Part shown: positions 13,571 through 22,560 of the stretch, one piece after another
How the letters are laid out: every line of letters begins with the position of its first letter
How positions within the stretch are numbered: the first letter of the stretch is position 1
Source of the DNA: Kineobactrum sediminis
GTDB taxonomy: Bacteria > Pseudomonadota > Gammaproteobacteria > Pseudomonadales > Halieaceae
Reading direction: 5' to 3'
Length of the DNA stretch: 64,000 bases
NCBI RefSeq assembly: GCF_002868715.1
Contig: NZ_PKLZ01000007.1
Coordinates: 62,001-126,000, forward strand
Translations under genes and position numbers: made by a program
Notes under the pieces: generated by a model
Databases searched by the model: none
What the model was told of the DNA's origin: nothing
What the model saw: only the letters and a program-made list of their open reading frames with translations

Positions 13571-13717
13571 GCACGTGGTTCCGGGGCGCTAAAAATTTGT
13601 ATCCCACCCACGAGAAAGGACAGGAAACCTGCTACACTGGGCGCCGTTTTAACGGGGCGTTTCACTAGGATACCGCACCCCGGGACTCAATGGACCCACA
13701 GCTACGGAGAAGAACCT

Positions 13718-14971
13718 ATGGGCTACAAGCATATCCAGGTGCCAACCACCGGCGAAAAAATTACGGTTAATGACGATTTCAGCCTGAACGTCCCCAACAA
13801 CCCCATCATCCCCTACATCGAAGGCGACGGCATCGGTGTTGATATCAGCCCGGTAATGATCGACGTGGTCAATGCTGCTGTCGAAAAAGCTTATGGTGGC
13901 AGCAAGAAAATTTCCTGGATGGAAATCTACACGGGTGAAAAGGCCGCCGAGTTGTATGAAGGCGACTGGTTCCCGGAAGAAACGCTGGAAGCCATCAAGA
14001 CCTATTCCGTGGGTATCAAAGGGCCCCTGACCACGCCGGTCGGTGGCGGTTTTCGGTCCCTGAACGTGGCCCTGCGCCAGGAACTGGACCTTTACACCTG
14101 CCTGCGGCCGGTGCGCTGGTTTGAGGGCGTACCTTCCCCGGTGAAGGACCCGGGCTCCTGCAACATGGTGATCTTTCGTGAAAACTCGGAAGACATCTAT
14201 GCCGGTATTGAATACCAGGCGGGTAGCGATGAGGCCAAGAAAGTGGTCGATTTCCTGCTCAAGGAAATGGGCGTCACCAAAATTCGTTTTCCCCAGCAAG
14301 TGGGCATCGGCATCAAGCCCGTGTCCGAAGAGGGTACCAAGCGGCTGGTGCGCAAGGCGATCCAGTACGCAATCGACCAGGACCTGCCCTCGGTAACCCT
14401 GGTGCACAAGGGCAACATCATGAAATTCACCGAAGGTGCTTTCCGCGACTGGGGCTATGAACTTGCCCAGCAGGAATTCGGCGGTGAATTGCTGGATGGC
14501 GGCCCGTGGGTGACCATGAAGAACCCGAACAACGGCAAGGATATCGTCATCAAGGATGTGATTGCCGATGCCATGCTGCAGCAAATCCTCACCCGTCCCG
14601 GCGACTACAGTGTTATCGCCACCCTGAACCTGAACGGTGACTACCTGTCCGACGCCCTCGCGGCCCAGGTGGGTGGTATCGGTATCGCACCGGGTGCCAA
14701 CCTGTCAGACACCATCGCCCTGTTCGAGGCCACCCACGGTACGGCGCCCAAATATGCAGGCCAGGACAAGGTCAATCCCGGCTCCCTGATCCTTTCGGCC
14801 GAGATGATGCTGCGTCACATGGGCTGGAACGAAGCTGCCGACCTGATCATCAATGGCATGAACGGCGCCATCCAGAACGGCACGGTCACCTATGACTTTG
14901 AGCGCCAGATGGAAGGTGCCACCCTGGTCAGCTGTTCCGGCTTTGGCCAGAAGATGATTGAAAATATGTAA
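13718..14971 (+). CDS. icd: NADP-dependent isocitrate dehydrogenase
   Basis: The 417-residue enzyme converts isocitrate to 2-oxoglutarate. It starts [16 protein letters not shown] as in the E. coli type, and contains [14 protein letters not shown] with the regulatory/substrate serine, and [20 protein letters not shown] near the C-terminus. Length equals the E. coli enzyme (416). GGAG lies 7 bp before the ATG, and a strong intrinsic terminator follows the stop. Confidence 0.98.
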   Translation: MGYKHIQVPTTGEKITVNDDFSLNVPNNPIIPYIEGDGIGVDISPVMIDVVNAAVEKAYGGSKKISWMEIYTGEKAAELYEGDWFPEETLEAIKTYSVGIKGPLTTPVGGGFRSLNVALRQELDLYTCLRPVRWFEGVPSPVKDPGSCNMVIFRENSEDIYAGIEYQAGSDEAKKVVDFLLKEMGVTKIRFPQQVGIGIKPVSEEGTKRLVRKAIQYAIDQDLPSVTLVHKGNIMKFTEGAFRDWGYELAQQEFGGELLDGGPWVTMKNPNNGKDIVIKDVIADAMLQQILTRPGDYSVIATLNLNGDYLSDALAAQVGGIGIAPGANLSDTIALFEATHGTAPKYAGQDKVNPGSLILSAEMMLRHMGWNEAADLIINGMNGAIQNGTVTYDFERQMEGATLVSCSGFGQKMIENM

Positions 14972-14990
14972 ATTCCTTGCGGGTTTACGA

Positions 14991-15017
14991 AAAAGCCACC
15001 GTAAGGTGGCTTTTTTT
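14991..15017 (+). terminator. Intrinsic terminator after icd
   Basis: A 9-bp stem (AAAGCCACC and GGTGGCTTT) closes a GTAA loop and runs into seven T residues. It begins about 20 bp after the icd stop. Confidence 0.9.
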
Positions 15018-15024
15018 ATGGGTG

Positions 15025-15049
15025 AAAAAAGGGGCTGCAAGAGCCCCTT
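15025..15049 (-). terminator. Intrinsic terminator after the thiolase gene
   Basis: On the minus strand AAGGGGCT pairs with AGCCCCTT across a 5-nt loop, followed by six T residues. It lies 5 bp past the thiolase stop and faces the icd terminator, so the two insulate the convergent genes. Confidence 0.85.
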
Positions 15050-15053
15050 GTGG

Positions 15054-16286
15054 CTAGATGCGCTCGATGATGATCGCCGGTGCCATACCGCCGGCGGCAC
15101 ACATGGTGACCAGGCCGAACTGCTTGTCCCTGCGCTCGAGTTCATCGAGCAGGGTGCCGATCAGGATCGAACCGGTGGCGCCAATCGGGTGGCCCAGCGC
15201 CATCGCGCCGCCATTGACATTGACCTTGTCGCGGTCCAGCTTGAGGTCGCGGATAAACTTCTCGGCGACCACGGCGAAGGCCTCGTTGATTTCAAACAGG
15301 TCAATGTCCGACAGCTGCATGCCGGCTTTGGCCAGTACCTTGCGGGCTGCCGGAACCGGGCCGTTCAGCATCAGGGTGGGTGAGTCGCCCATATTGGCCA
15401 TGGCAACAATGCGCGCCCGGGGCTTCATGCCGTTGGCGCGAGCATACGTGGGAGAGGTCAGCAGTATCGCGGCAGCGCCGTCGACCACGCCCGAGGAATT
15501 GCCCGCGTGATGTACATGATTGATCTCGAGATCGGGGTAAACGGTGTTGACCAGGCTGCGGTAGGTGACGCCGGACTCGGTCAGGGGGTAATCCGCCAGG
15601 GCACCGAAGGAGGCTTTCAGTTCGCTCAGGCTGGCCAGGGTGGTGTTGGGACGGGGAAACTCCTCGTGGTCCAGGGCGAGGCTGCCGTCGGGACGATATA
15701 CCGGGATCAGGCTTTTGCTGAAGTAGCCGTTGGCGATGGCATGGGCCGCACGCTGTTGTGATACAACCGCCAGGTTGTCCACTGCTTCGCGATCAATGCC
15801 CTCAAGCGTGGCGATGGCGTCCGCGCACACACCCTGGTGGGGCTGGGGGTGACGCTCACGCAGGCGCAGGTTATCGCTGTCGATAAAGGGTGACTGGCTC
15901 GGATCCTGGCCAAACGTGGACATCATTTCGCAGCCGCCGCCAATCACCACATCCTCCATGCCACTCATGATGGAAGCTGCCGCCAGATTGACCGAGGTAA
16001 TGCCTGAACCACAGAAACGGTCAAGAGTAACCCCCGAGGAGCGGGGGTCATAGCCTGCATCCAGGGCCGCCATTCTGGCCAGGTCGCCGCCCTGCTGGCC
16101 GCGCTGGCTGCTGGTGCCGAAAATAATATCGTCAACGTCGGCGGTATTGAGACTGTTGCGTTCGGCGATCGCCTTCAGCACTGTCGCACCCAGGTGCTGG
16201 GGGTGTTGGTCCGCAAGGGCGCCCTTGCCTTTTTTGCCGATGCCGCGGGGTGTACGGCAGGCATCAATAATCCATGCTTCTGACAT
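15054..16286 (-). CDS. Acetyl-CoA C-acyltransferase (thiolase)
   Basis: The 410-residue thiolase has the acyl-enzyme cysteine in DRFCGSG (Cys92), NEAFA, the GGAMALGHPIGATGS histidine motif, and the second catalytic cysteine in CAAGGMAP. It either degrades 3-ketoacyl-CoA or condenses acetyl-CoA. The single-gene setting with no hydratase/dehydrogenase partner leaves degradative or biosynthetic use open. The ATG at 16286 has AGGAG at -9. It is divergent from a KshA-like Rieske oxygenase, a pairing that could fit steroid or lipid degradation (inference). Confidence 0.93.
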   Translation of the reverse strand: MSEAWIIDACRTPRGIGKKGKGALADQHPQHLGATVLKAIAERNSLNTADVDDIIFGTSSQRGQQGGDLARMAALDAGYDPRSSGVTLDRFCGSGITSVNLAAASIMSGMEDVVIGGGCEMMSTFGQDPSQSPFIDSDNLRLRERHPQPHQGVCADAIATLEGIDREAVDNLAVVSQQRAAHAIANGYFSKSLIPVYRPDGSLALDHEEFPRPNTTLASLSELKASFGALADYPLTESGVTYRSLVNTVYPDLEINHVHHAGNSSGVVDGAAAILLTSPTYARANGMKPRARIVAMANMGDSPTLMLNGPVPAARKVLAKAGMQLSDIDLFEINEAFAVVAEKFIRDLKLDRDKVNVNGGAMALGHPIGATGSILIGTLLDELERRDKQFGLVTMCAAGGMAPAIIIERI

Positions 16287-16465
16287 TCATGTTCTCCTGA
16301 TTGGTGTCTGGTGTTGTTGGAACCCGTGTCCCATGATACTGCGGGTTGCCGGTAAAGAGTAATCGCATTTATGCGCGGGTCAGTCCAGCTGTTTGTACCC
16401 ACAGCTCTGCCAAGGGCGAGCTTCTGTCTTATAGTGATGCCTGTTATCAGATCAGGAGTTCAATC

Positions 16466-17452
16466 ATGTCACCACGTCCCCCAATGCCTCTGCCCTATGG
16501 CTGGTTTGTCGTTTCCTACTCGGATGAGCTCGCCGTGGGCCAATCGAGGCCCGTGCATTATTTCGGCAGGGAGCTGGTGCTGTTTCGCACCGAATCCGGC
16601 AAGCCGGTATTGCTTGATGCCTACTGCCCGCACCTGGGTGCGCACCTGGGCTACGGCATCAATGAAAGCAGTGGCCAGGGTGGCCGTATTGAGGGCGAAA
16701 CCATAGTGTGCCCGTTTCATTCCTGGAAGTTCAATGCCGAGGGATTTTGTACGGAAATCCCCTATGCCAAGAACATCCCGCCGAAAATACAGGACAAGCA
16801 GTGCCTGGTCAGCTACCCGGTAGTTGAGGATAACCAGCAGATCTATGCCTGGTATCACCCGGAAGGTGTGGCTCCCCTGTGGGACGTTGAGTCGCTTGAG
16901 GAGGCCAATAGCGATGACTGGGCACCGCTGCAGCGGTTTGAGTGGACGATCAACACCAGTTGCCAGGAAATGGCTGAAAACGGTGCCGATGCCGCACATT
17001 TTCGCTACGTGCACCAGACGGCAACACTGCCCCAGTCCGAATTGACCTATACGGATCACATTTCCCTGGGTATTCAGCGAGCCGATATGGAAACACCGCG
17101 CGGTACGGTAAAAGGCGCCATTACCTCAAAGGGCATTGGCCCGGGGCAGAGCTATACCCGCTTCGAGGGTATCGCCCAGACCTTCCTGATGGGGAATGTG
17201 GTGCCCATCGACGAGGGTAAGGTGCAGGTGCGCTTTGCATTTACCCAACCGAAGGTGGACGGGGAGGCGGTGAGCGGGGGAGTTAATGCCGCTATTATTC
17301 GCGATATCTGCAAGCAGCTGGATGAGGATATGCCCATCTGGGAGCACAAGATCTATCGGCCCCAGCCAGTGCTCTGCGATGGTGACGGACCGATTGCAAA
17401 ATTCCGCAAATGGTACAGCCAGTTTTACGTGGAACCCTTCGCCACTTCCTGA
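16466..17452 (+). CDS. Rieske non-heme iron oxygenase, KshA-like
   Basis: The 328-residue protein has an N-terminal Rieske centre, CPH (Cys54, His56) and CPFH (Cys82, His85). The catalytic domain has the iron motif NGADAAHFRYVH (Asn172, Asp175, His178, His183). Size and layout resemble 3-ketosteroid 9-alpha-hydroxylase oxygenase (KshA) and the related cholesterol 7-desaturase group. Substrate cannot be read from sequence. The ATG at 16466 follows CAGGAG. A reductase component is not encoded nearby. Confidence 0.85.
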   Translation: MSPRPPMPLPYGWFVVSYSDELAVGQSRPVHYFGRELVLFRTESGKPVLLDAYCPHLGAHLGYGINESSGQGGRIEGETIVCPFHSWKFNAEGFCTEIPYAKNIPPKIQDKQCLVSYPVVEDNQQIYAWYHPEGVAPLWDVESLEEANSDDWAPLQRFEWTINTSCQEMAENGADAAHFRYVHQTATLPQSELTYTDHISLGIQRADMETPRGTVKGAITSKGIGPGQSYTRFEGIAQTFLMGNVVPIDEGKVQVRFAFTQPKVDGEAVSGGVNAAIIRDICKQLDEDMPIWEHKIYRPQPVLCDGDGPIAKFRKWYSQFYVEPFATS

Positions 17453-17679
17453 CCGTTAAACGCGCCTGGGTTCAGTCCCTCCGGGCGCCGGTTTCCCGGT
17501 CGAGTTCGGTAATGTCCGGGTGGTCGCTGTCCAGGCAGGGATCTGGCGCCAGGTCATGCCATCATTGGGCAATTAGCAGCTCCGCTTGGGTTTCTTGTGG
17601 TCGGTACCTGCGAATCCGTTCCGAATTCGTTATAATTCACAATTGGGAACAATAATGCCAGGCGACAGGACCTCTTGAT

Positions 17680-18669
17680 ATGTCAGACAACAAGCTGATC
17701 CCGTTGGTACAGGTTGCCAGCGGCGATAAATTTGTCAATGACCGTGGCATTACCGCGATCAAGGATGGCATCAAAACCGCCGCCAGCACCGGAGATCGTT
17801 TGCCCAAGCCCGATTGGCTGCGGATCCGGGTGCGCGGTGGCGCTACCTACGAGAAAGTGAAAGGCATTGTGCATGAGCACCGCCTGGCGACCGTTTGTGA
17901 AGAAGCCAAGTGCCCCAATATGAGCGAATGCTGGAGTGCCGGTACTGCGACCATCATGTTGATGGGGGACGTCTGTACCCGCGCCTGCCGGTTTTGTGCC
18001 GTCAATACCGGCAATCCCCGAGGCTGGCTGGATTCCGCAGAGCCGGCCAGCACCGCGGACGCGGTGCGTCTGATGGGACTCAAATATGTAGTGCTGACCT
18101 CGGTGAATCGCGATGATCTGCCCGATGGCGGCGCCGCTCACTACGCAGCCTGTGTGCACAAGGTGAAGGAAATTAACCCGGCTACCGCGGTCGAGGCGTT
18201 AACTCCCGATTTTCTGGGTGTACTGGCGGACGTGGAGACCGTGCTGGATTCAGGCGTTGAGGTCTTTGCGCAGAATATTGAAACGGTGCGTCGGCTGACA
18301 CACCCGGTTCGGGACTCCCGGGCCAGCTATGAACAGACCCTGGCCGTATTGGCCCATGCAAAAGCCTACCGACCGGATGTCATTACCAAGACCAGTGTCA
18401 TGCTGGGACTGGGCGAAACCGAGGATGAGGTGCTGGCCACCATGGATGACCTGCGTGCCGCGGGGGTTGATGTGCTGACCTTCGGCCAGTACCTGCAGCC
18501 CACCGTCAATCACTATCCCATCGACCGCTATGTCTCCCCACAGGAGTTTGAGCAGTACCGCGAGCAGGGCCTTGAAAAGGGGTTTCTGGAAGTCGTCTCC
18601 GGTGTTTTTGTGCGCTCCAGCTACCGCGCCGAACAGGTCCTGCAGAAAAATAACGTGGGTTTGGCGTAA
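17680..18669 (+). CDS. lipA: Lipoyl synthase
   Basis: The 329-residue radical-SAM enzyme inserts two sulfurs into octanoyl-lipoyl domains. Both cluster motifs are present: [12 protein letters not shown] (Cys73, 78, 84) for the auxiliary cluster that is consumed, and CTRACRFC (Cys99, 103, 106) for the SAM cluster. Length is family-typical. lipB is not adjacent. In the 227 bp upstream a TATAAT at 17631 could be a -10 element, but I see no good -35 at the right spacing. Confidence 0.97.
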   Translation: MSDNKLIPLVQVASGDKFVNDRGITAIKDGIKTAASTGDRLPKPDWLRIRVRGGATYEKVKGIVHEHRLATVCEEAKCPNMSECWSAGTATIMLMGDVCTRACRFCAVNTGNPRGWLDSAEPASTADAVRLMGLKYVVLTSVNRDDLPDGGAAHYAACVHKVKEINPATAVEALTPDFLGVLADVETVLDSGVEVFAQNIETVRRLTHPVRDSRASYEQTLAVLAHAKAYRPDVITKTSVMLGLGETEDEVLATMDDLRAAGVDVLTFGQYLQPTVNHYPIDRYVSPQEFEQYREQGLEKGFLEVVSGVFVRSSYRAEQVLQKNNVGLA

Positions 18670-18677
18670 CCCCTGTT

Positions 18678-19649
18678 TTGAACAATGATCTCTGGCAGTC
18701 ACTTGCCGGCCAGGAGTTGCTCGGCGCCAGTCTTGACCAGGTGCAGGTGCTACGGCTGGACCGCCTGGGCGGCAACGCCCCGGGTAACAAGGCGTTCAAA
18801 TTGCGCGGCCATTTTGATCGGGCGGCCGCGCTCGGTGCGCGTCGCATACTCTCATTCGGCGGCGCCTGGTCCAACCACCTGCACGCCCTCGCTGCCTGCT
18901 CCCGGCAGCGCGGGATAGCCTCTGTAGGCGTTATCCGCGGCGAGCAACCCGCCCGGCTTTCAGCCACCCTGGAGGACGCCAGGCGCTGGGGTATGGCGCT
19001 GCATTTTGTGAGTCGCGAAGAATACCGGCAACGCCATGAACCCGGCTACCGCGCGCAACTGGCGCAACGGTTGCAGGCGGATTATGTGATTCCCGAAGGG
19101 GGTGCGGACGCCCTGGGGGTGGCGGGTTGCAGCCGCATTGCCGAGCTTGTTTTGCAGCGCGCGCCTGCCGCGGCGCGGATTGTCGTTGCGGCGGGGACCG
19201 GCACTACCCTGGCTGGACTGGTCGCAGCACTGCCCCCGGGCTTCCACGTAACCGGGATTGTGGCGCTTAAAGGCGATGGCGACCTCGGTACCAGGACGGC
19301 GGTGGCTGTGGCTGCCACTGGCGCGACTTGCACGGCCGGCTGGGACCTGGATATCCGGTTTCACTGTGGGGGATTTGCCCGCAGCAACGAAGCGTTGCAG
19401 CAGGTGATGCTGGCCTGTGAACGGCGGTTCGCCTTGCCACTGGAACCCGTATATACCGGCAAGGCGATGCTCGCACTACAGCGCTTGAGAGCCTCTGGTG
19501 AATGGTCATCGAAGGAGCCGGTAGTGCTGGTGCACACCGGGGGCCTGCAGGGACGGCGGGGGTTTTCCTGGCTACGGCAGCAGATGGAATCCGGCGTGCA
19601 TGAGCCGACGGGTTCAGGGTTATACTGTGCCACTGGTTCGAACAGGTAG
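18678..19649 (+). CDS. PLP-dependent 1-aminocyclopropane-1-carboxylate deaminase/D-cysteine desulfhydrase family protein
   Basis: The 323-residue fold-type II PLP enzyme has GNKAFKLRG, where Lys38 probably forms the Schiff base, FGGAWSNHLHALA for substrate/phosphate contacts, and AAGTGTTLAG for the PLP phosphate. The family includes ACC deaminase and D-cysteine desulfhydrase. The YGH variant pattern is not decisive, so substrate is open. The TTG at 18678 is the only reasonable start between the lipA stop and the conserved region; its ribosome site is weak. nadK follows 6 bp after the stop. Confidence 0.82.
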   Translation: MNNDLWQSLAGQELLGASLDQVQVLRLDRLGGNAPGNKAFKLRGHFDRAAALGARRILSFGGAWSNHLHALAACSRQRGIASVGVIRGEQPARLSATLEDARRWGMALHFVSREEYRQRHEPGYRAQLAQRLQADYVIPEGGADALGVAGCSRIAELVLQRAPAAARIVVAAGTGTTLAGLVAALPPGFHVTGIVALKGDGDLGTRTAVAVAATGATCTAGWDLDIRFHCGGFARSNEALQQVMLACERRFALPLEPVYTGKAMLALQRLRASGEWSSKEPVVLVHTGGLQGRRGFSWLRQQMESGVHEPTGSGLYCATGSNR

Positions 19650-19655
19650 GGCGGC

Positions 19656-20540
19656 ATGCAAACATCCTTTTATAAAATCGGCCTGGTGGGGCGCAGCCAG
19701 CAGGAAGGGCTGGCGGAAGTTCTGCTGGAGCTCGTCGCCCTGCTGGAACCACAGGGGCGCGAGGTGGTGCTGGAGCACCGGCTGGGCGAACTGATACCCG
19801 ATGCTCCGTATCCACGGGCGACCCTGGATGAAATCGGCGAAGACAGTGACCTGGTGATTGTGGTGGGTGGCGATGGCAGCCTGCTGGGTGCCGCACGCAC
19901 GCTCGCCAGGTACCAGACTCCGGTATTGGGCGTTAACCGGGGCCGGCTGGGCTTTCTCACCGACATCACCCCCGACGATATCGCCACCCGGATACCGGCG
20001 GTGCTCGCCGGTGAATATACCCGCGAGAGCCGGTTCCTGCTCGACGCCAGGGTGGTGCGCGATGGAGTCACCGTGGGACGCGCCGATGCCCTCAACGATG
20101 TGGTGGTGAACTCGGGTACCTCGGCGCAGATGATAGAGTTCGAGTTGTACGTCAATGACGTATTCGTCTACCGGCAACGTGCGGACGGGCTGATCATTTC
20201 GACCCCGACAGGATCAACAGCCTATTCGCTCTCCGGTGGCGGCCCTATCATGCATCCGACCCTGGATGCGGTAGTCCTGGTACCGATGTTTCCACATACC
20301 CTCAGCAGCCGCCCAATCGTGGTTGACGGCAACAGTGAAATTCGCCTGGATATCCTGCAGCGCAATCGCATTCACCCGCCAGTCACCTGCGACGGCCAGG
20401 TCAACATGACAGCGCGGCCAGGAGATTCGGTGGTGATTACCAAAAAGCCGGACCGGCTGACACTGCTGCACCCGACCGGGCACAGTTTTTATGCCAGCTG
20501 CAGGGATAAACTGCGCTGGAATAGTGCGCTGGTGAATTGA
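19656..20540 (+). CDS. nadK: NAD kinase
   Basis: The 294-residue enzyme phosphorylates NAD to NADP. It has the family GGDGS motif (residues 71-75) and the TPTGSTAYSLSGGGPI glycine-rich segment. Length matches E. coli NadK (292). The stop overlaps the ATG of the rhomboid gene (TGATG), indicating coupled translation. Confidence 0.97.
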   Translation: MQTSFYKIGLVGRSQQEGLAEVLLELVALLEPQGREVVLEHRLGELIPDAPYPRATLDEIGEDSDLVIVVGGDGSLLGAARTLARYQTPVLGVNRGRLGFLTDITPDDIATRIPAVLAGEYTRESRFLLDARVVRDGVTVGRADALNDVVVNSGTSAQMIEFELYVNDVFVYRQRADGLIISTPTGSTAYSLSGGGPIMHPTLDAVVLVPMFPHTLSSRPIVVDGNSEIRLDILQRNRIHPPVTCDGQVNMTARPGDSVVITKKPDRLTLLHPTGHSFYASCRDKLRWNSALVN

Positions 20541-21403
20541 TGGCCGACGGATATATTGCCCTGCGCGTTCCTGCACATGAAGACCTGGGAGGCTTTGTTG
20601 CCCTGCTCAGGCAGCAGCGGGTGCCGCACCGGGTGTACGAGGCCGCTGGCGAGCAGGTACTTGAAGTCGCCAGTGCCGAGCACGCGAGAGCCGTGTCGAA
20701 GCTGTTCGAGGCCTGGCGTGACAATGCGCTGCCCGATGAGCTGCGGTCGCCGCCAGCGCGGCAGGCTTCACCGAGCGGCCCGCCCTTATTGCTGAGTGCG
20801 CCTGTCACCCTGGCGCTTATTGTGCTCGGTATAGCCGGTTTCCTGCTGGTCTACCTGGGCGCGCCCGTGTCGTGGTTGTCGCTGTTTACCTTCGCGCCGT
20901 TCGAGTTTGCCGGTGGTAGCATCCGTTTTGGCGATATGGGCAGCCAATACTGGCGCCTGATAACACCGGCGTTTCTGCACTTTGGCTGGTTACATATCGT
21001 ATTCAACAGCCTCTGGCTGTGGGAGCTGGGATCCCGGGTAGAACGTACGCTCGGCGCAGCACATATGCTGGGATTGTTTCTGGTGATAGCGATTGTGTCC
21101 AACGGCAGCCAGTATCTGTTCGGCGGGCCATCAATTTTTGGCGGTATGTCCGGGGTTGTTTACGGCTTGTTGGGCTTCAGCTTTGTCGGCGCCCGTTTGC
21201 AGCCGGCCTGGCGGTTTGAGCCCAGTGCGCCGATCATGCTGTTGATGGTGGGCTGGTTGTTGCTGTGTCTGGCGGGGGTGATTGAAGTGCTGGGGTTTGG
21301 TGCCATTGCCAATGCAGCGCACGTGGGCGGTCTGCTGACTGGTGGTGTGCTTGGCGCCGTAATGGCTTTACTGTCTGTGGGCCTGCAACGGGACAGGGGT
21401 TAG
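20540..21403 (+). CDS. glpG: Rhomboid-family intramembrane serine protease (GlpG type)
   Basis: The 287-residue membrane protein has a short cytosolic N-terminal domain (about 1-80) and six predicted membrane segments from residue 85. Catalytic elements are visible: H152 and N156 in HIVFNSLW, GGMSGVVYG with nucleophile Ser204, and the base His261 in NAAHVGG. The WELGSRVER segment matches the L1 region. Six segments with an N-terminal domain fit GlpG. Cleavage targets are unknown. The ATG at 20540 overlaps the nadK stop. Confidence 0.92.
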   Translation: MADGYIALRVPAHEDLGGFVALLRQQRVPHRVYEAAGEQVLEVASAEHARAVSKLFEAWRDNALPDELRSPPARQASPSGPPLLLSAPVTLALIVLGIAGFLLVYLGAPVSWLSLFTFAPFEFAGGSIRFGDMGSQYWRLITPAFLHFGWLHIVFNSLWLWELGSRVERTLGAAHMLGLFLVIAIVSNGSQYLFGGPSIFGGMSGVVYGLLGFSFVGARLQPAWRFEPSAPIMLLMVGWLLLCLAGVIEVLGFGAIANAAHVGGLLTGGVLGAVMALLSVGLQRDRG

Positions 21404-21446
21404 CCTGGAGGTTATAATAGCCGGCTGCATAAACGCCGGAGCCACT

Positions 21447-21722
21447 ATGGATTATCAACAGGTTATTGAGCAAATGTCCCCGGAAGTCTACCAGAGCCTC
21501 AGGCGCTCTGTAGAGCTGGGCAAATGGCCGGATGGCCGCGCCCTTACCCCCGAGCAGCGCGCCAGTGCCATGCAGGCCATTATCGCCTGGGGGGAGCGGC
21601 ATTTGCCGCCAGAGCAGCGGATCGGCTTTATCGACAAGGGCAGCAAGGCCGACTCCAGTTGTGATGACCCCGAGCCGGTTCCCCTGAACTGGCGCGATAC
21701 CGCGCAAGAGCCGCAACAATGA
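21447..21722 (+). CDS. DUF1315 (YeaC-like) protein
   Basis: The 91-residue protein resembles the YeaC/DUF1315 family: a MSPEVYQSLRRSVELGKWPDG segment followed by LTPEQRASAMQAIIAW. Function is unknown in the family. Its stop overlaps the start of the DUF2797 gene by 4 bp, so the two are coupled. Confidence 0.85.
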   Translation: MDYQQVIEQMSPEVYQSLRRSVELGKWPDGRALTPEQRASAMQAIIAWGERHLPPEQRIGFIDKGSKADSSCDDPEPVPLNWRDTAQEPQQ

Positions 21723-22552
21723 GTCGAGAGTTGGCCCGCGGTGCCCTGCGCAAAATGAAAACCCGTCTGGCGGTGCCGGTGGCTTATGAAATGGTGCTGG
21801 GCGACCACAGTTTGCCGCTGAACTGTTACCTGGGCCAGGCGCTGGAACTGCAATTCCTCGGCCAGATCAATTGTGTTCACTGTGACAGGCTGACCAGCAA
21901 GAGCTTTAACCAGGGTTTTTGTTACCCGTGCTTTCGCCGCCTTGCACAGTGTGACAGTTGCATCATGAGTCCGGAAAAATGTCATTTCCATCTCGGGACC
22001 TGTCGGGAACCGGAGTGGGGCGAAAGCAACTGCATGATTGACCACTTCGTTTACCTGGCCAACACGTCCGGGCTCAAGGTGGGCATTACCCGGCACAGCC
22101 AGGTGCCCACCCGCTGGATGGACCAGGGCGCCACGCAGGCGGTGCCCATCTTCCGGGTCAGTACCCGGCTGCAATCGGGCCTTGTGGAAACACTGTTAAA
22201 GCCCTATATCGCAGACAAGACCAACTGGCAGGCGATGCTCAAGGGCGCCACTGCCCCGGCCAACCTTGAAGTCGAGCGCCAGCGCCTGATGGCGGAGTGC
22301 CAGGCCGGACTGGTGGAACTGCAACGCAACCACGGGCTGCAGGCCATTGCCGCGCTGGAGACACAACCGGTAACAGTGATCGATTATCCGGTGCTGGAGT
22401 ACCCGACGAAGGTCAAGTCCTTCAATTTCGACAAGACACCCACCGTGGCGGGCACCCTACAGGGCATCAAGGGGCAGTATCTGATCCTCGATACCGGGGT
22501 CATCAATTTACGCAAGTTTGGCGGCTACCAGGTCGCTCTTTCACTGATCTGA
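21719..22552 (+). CDS. DUF2797 protein with cysteine clusters
   Basis: The 277-residue protein belongs to the DUF2797 family of unknown function. It has CVHC, CYPC and CDSC cysteine pairs (about residues 51-81), which suggest a zinc site. A middle segment (LKVGITRHSQVPTRWMDQGA) looks like a GIY-YIG-type element with an invariant Arg, an inference from fold resemblance only. It lies between the coupled DUF1315 gene and pepN (8-bp gap), an arrangement common in gammaproteobacteria. Confidence 0.82.
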   Translation: MSRELARGALRKMKTRLAVPVAYEMVLGDHSLPLNCYLGQALELQFLGQINCVHCDRLTSKSFNQGFCYPCFRRLAQCDSCIMSPEKCHFHLGTCREPEWGESNCMIDHFVYLANTSGLKVGITRHSQVPTRWMDQGATQAVPIFRVSTRLQSGLVETLLKPYIADKTNWQAMLKGATAPANLEVERQRLMAECQAGLVELQRNHGLQAIAALETQPVTVIDYPVLEYPTKVKSFNFDKTPTVAGTLQGIKGQYLILDTGVINLRKFGGYQVALSLI

Positions 22553-22560
22553 GGTAAGCA

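Noticed and set aside
17631-17636. TATAAT upstream of lipA as a sigma-70 promoter
   Set aside because: A good -10 word, but no acceptable -35 at 16-18 bp and no extended -10; not listed as a promoter.
17410-17655. 81-codon plus-strand frame before lipA
   Set aside because: Starts inside the Rieske oxygenase gene, no ribosome site, low-complexity composition; treated as upstream region of lipA.
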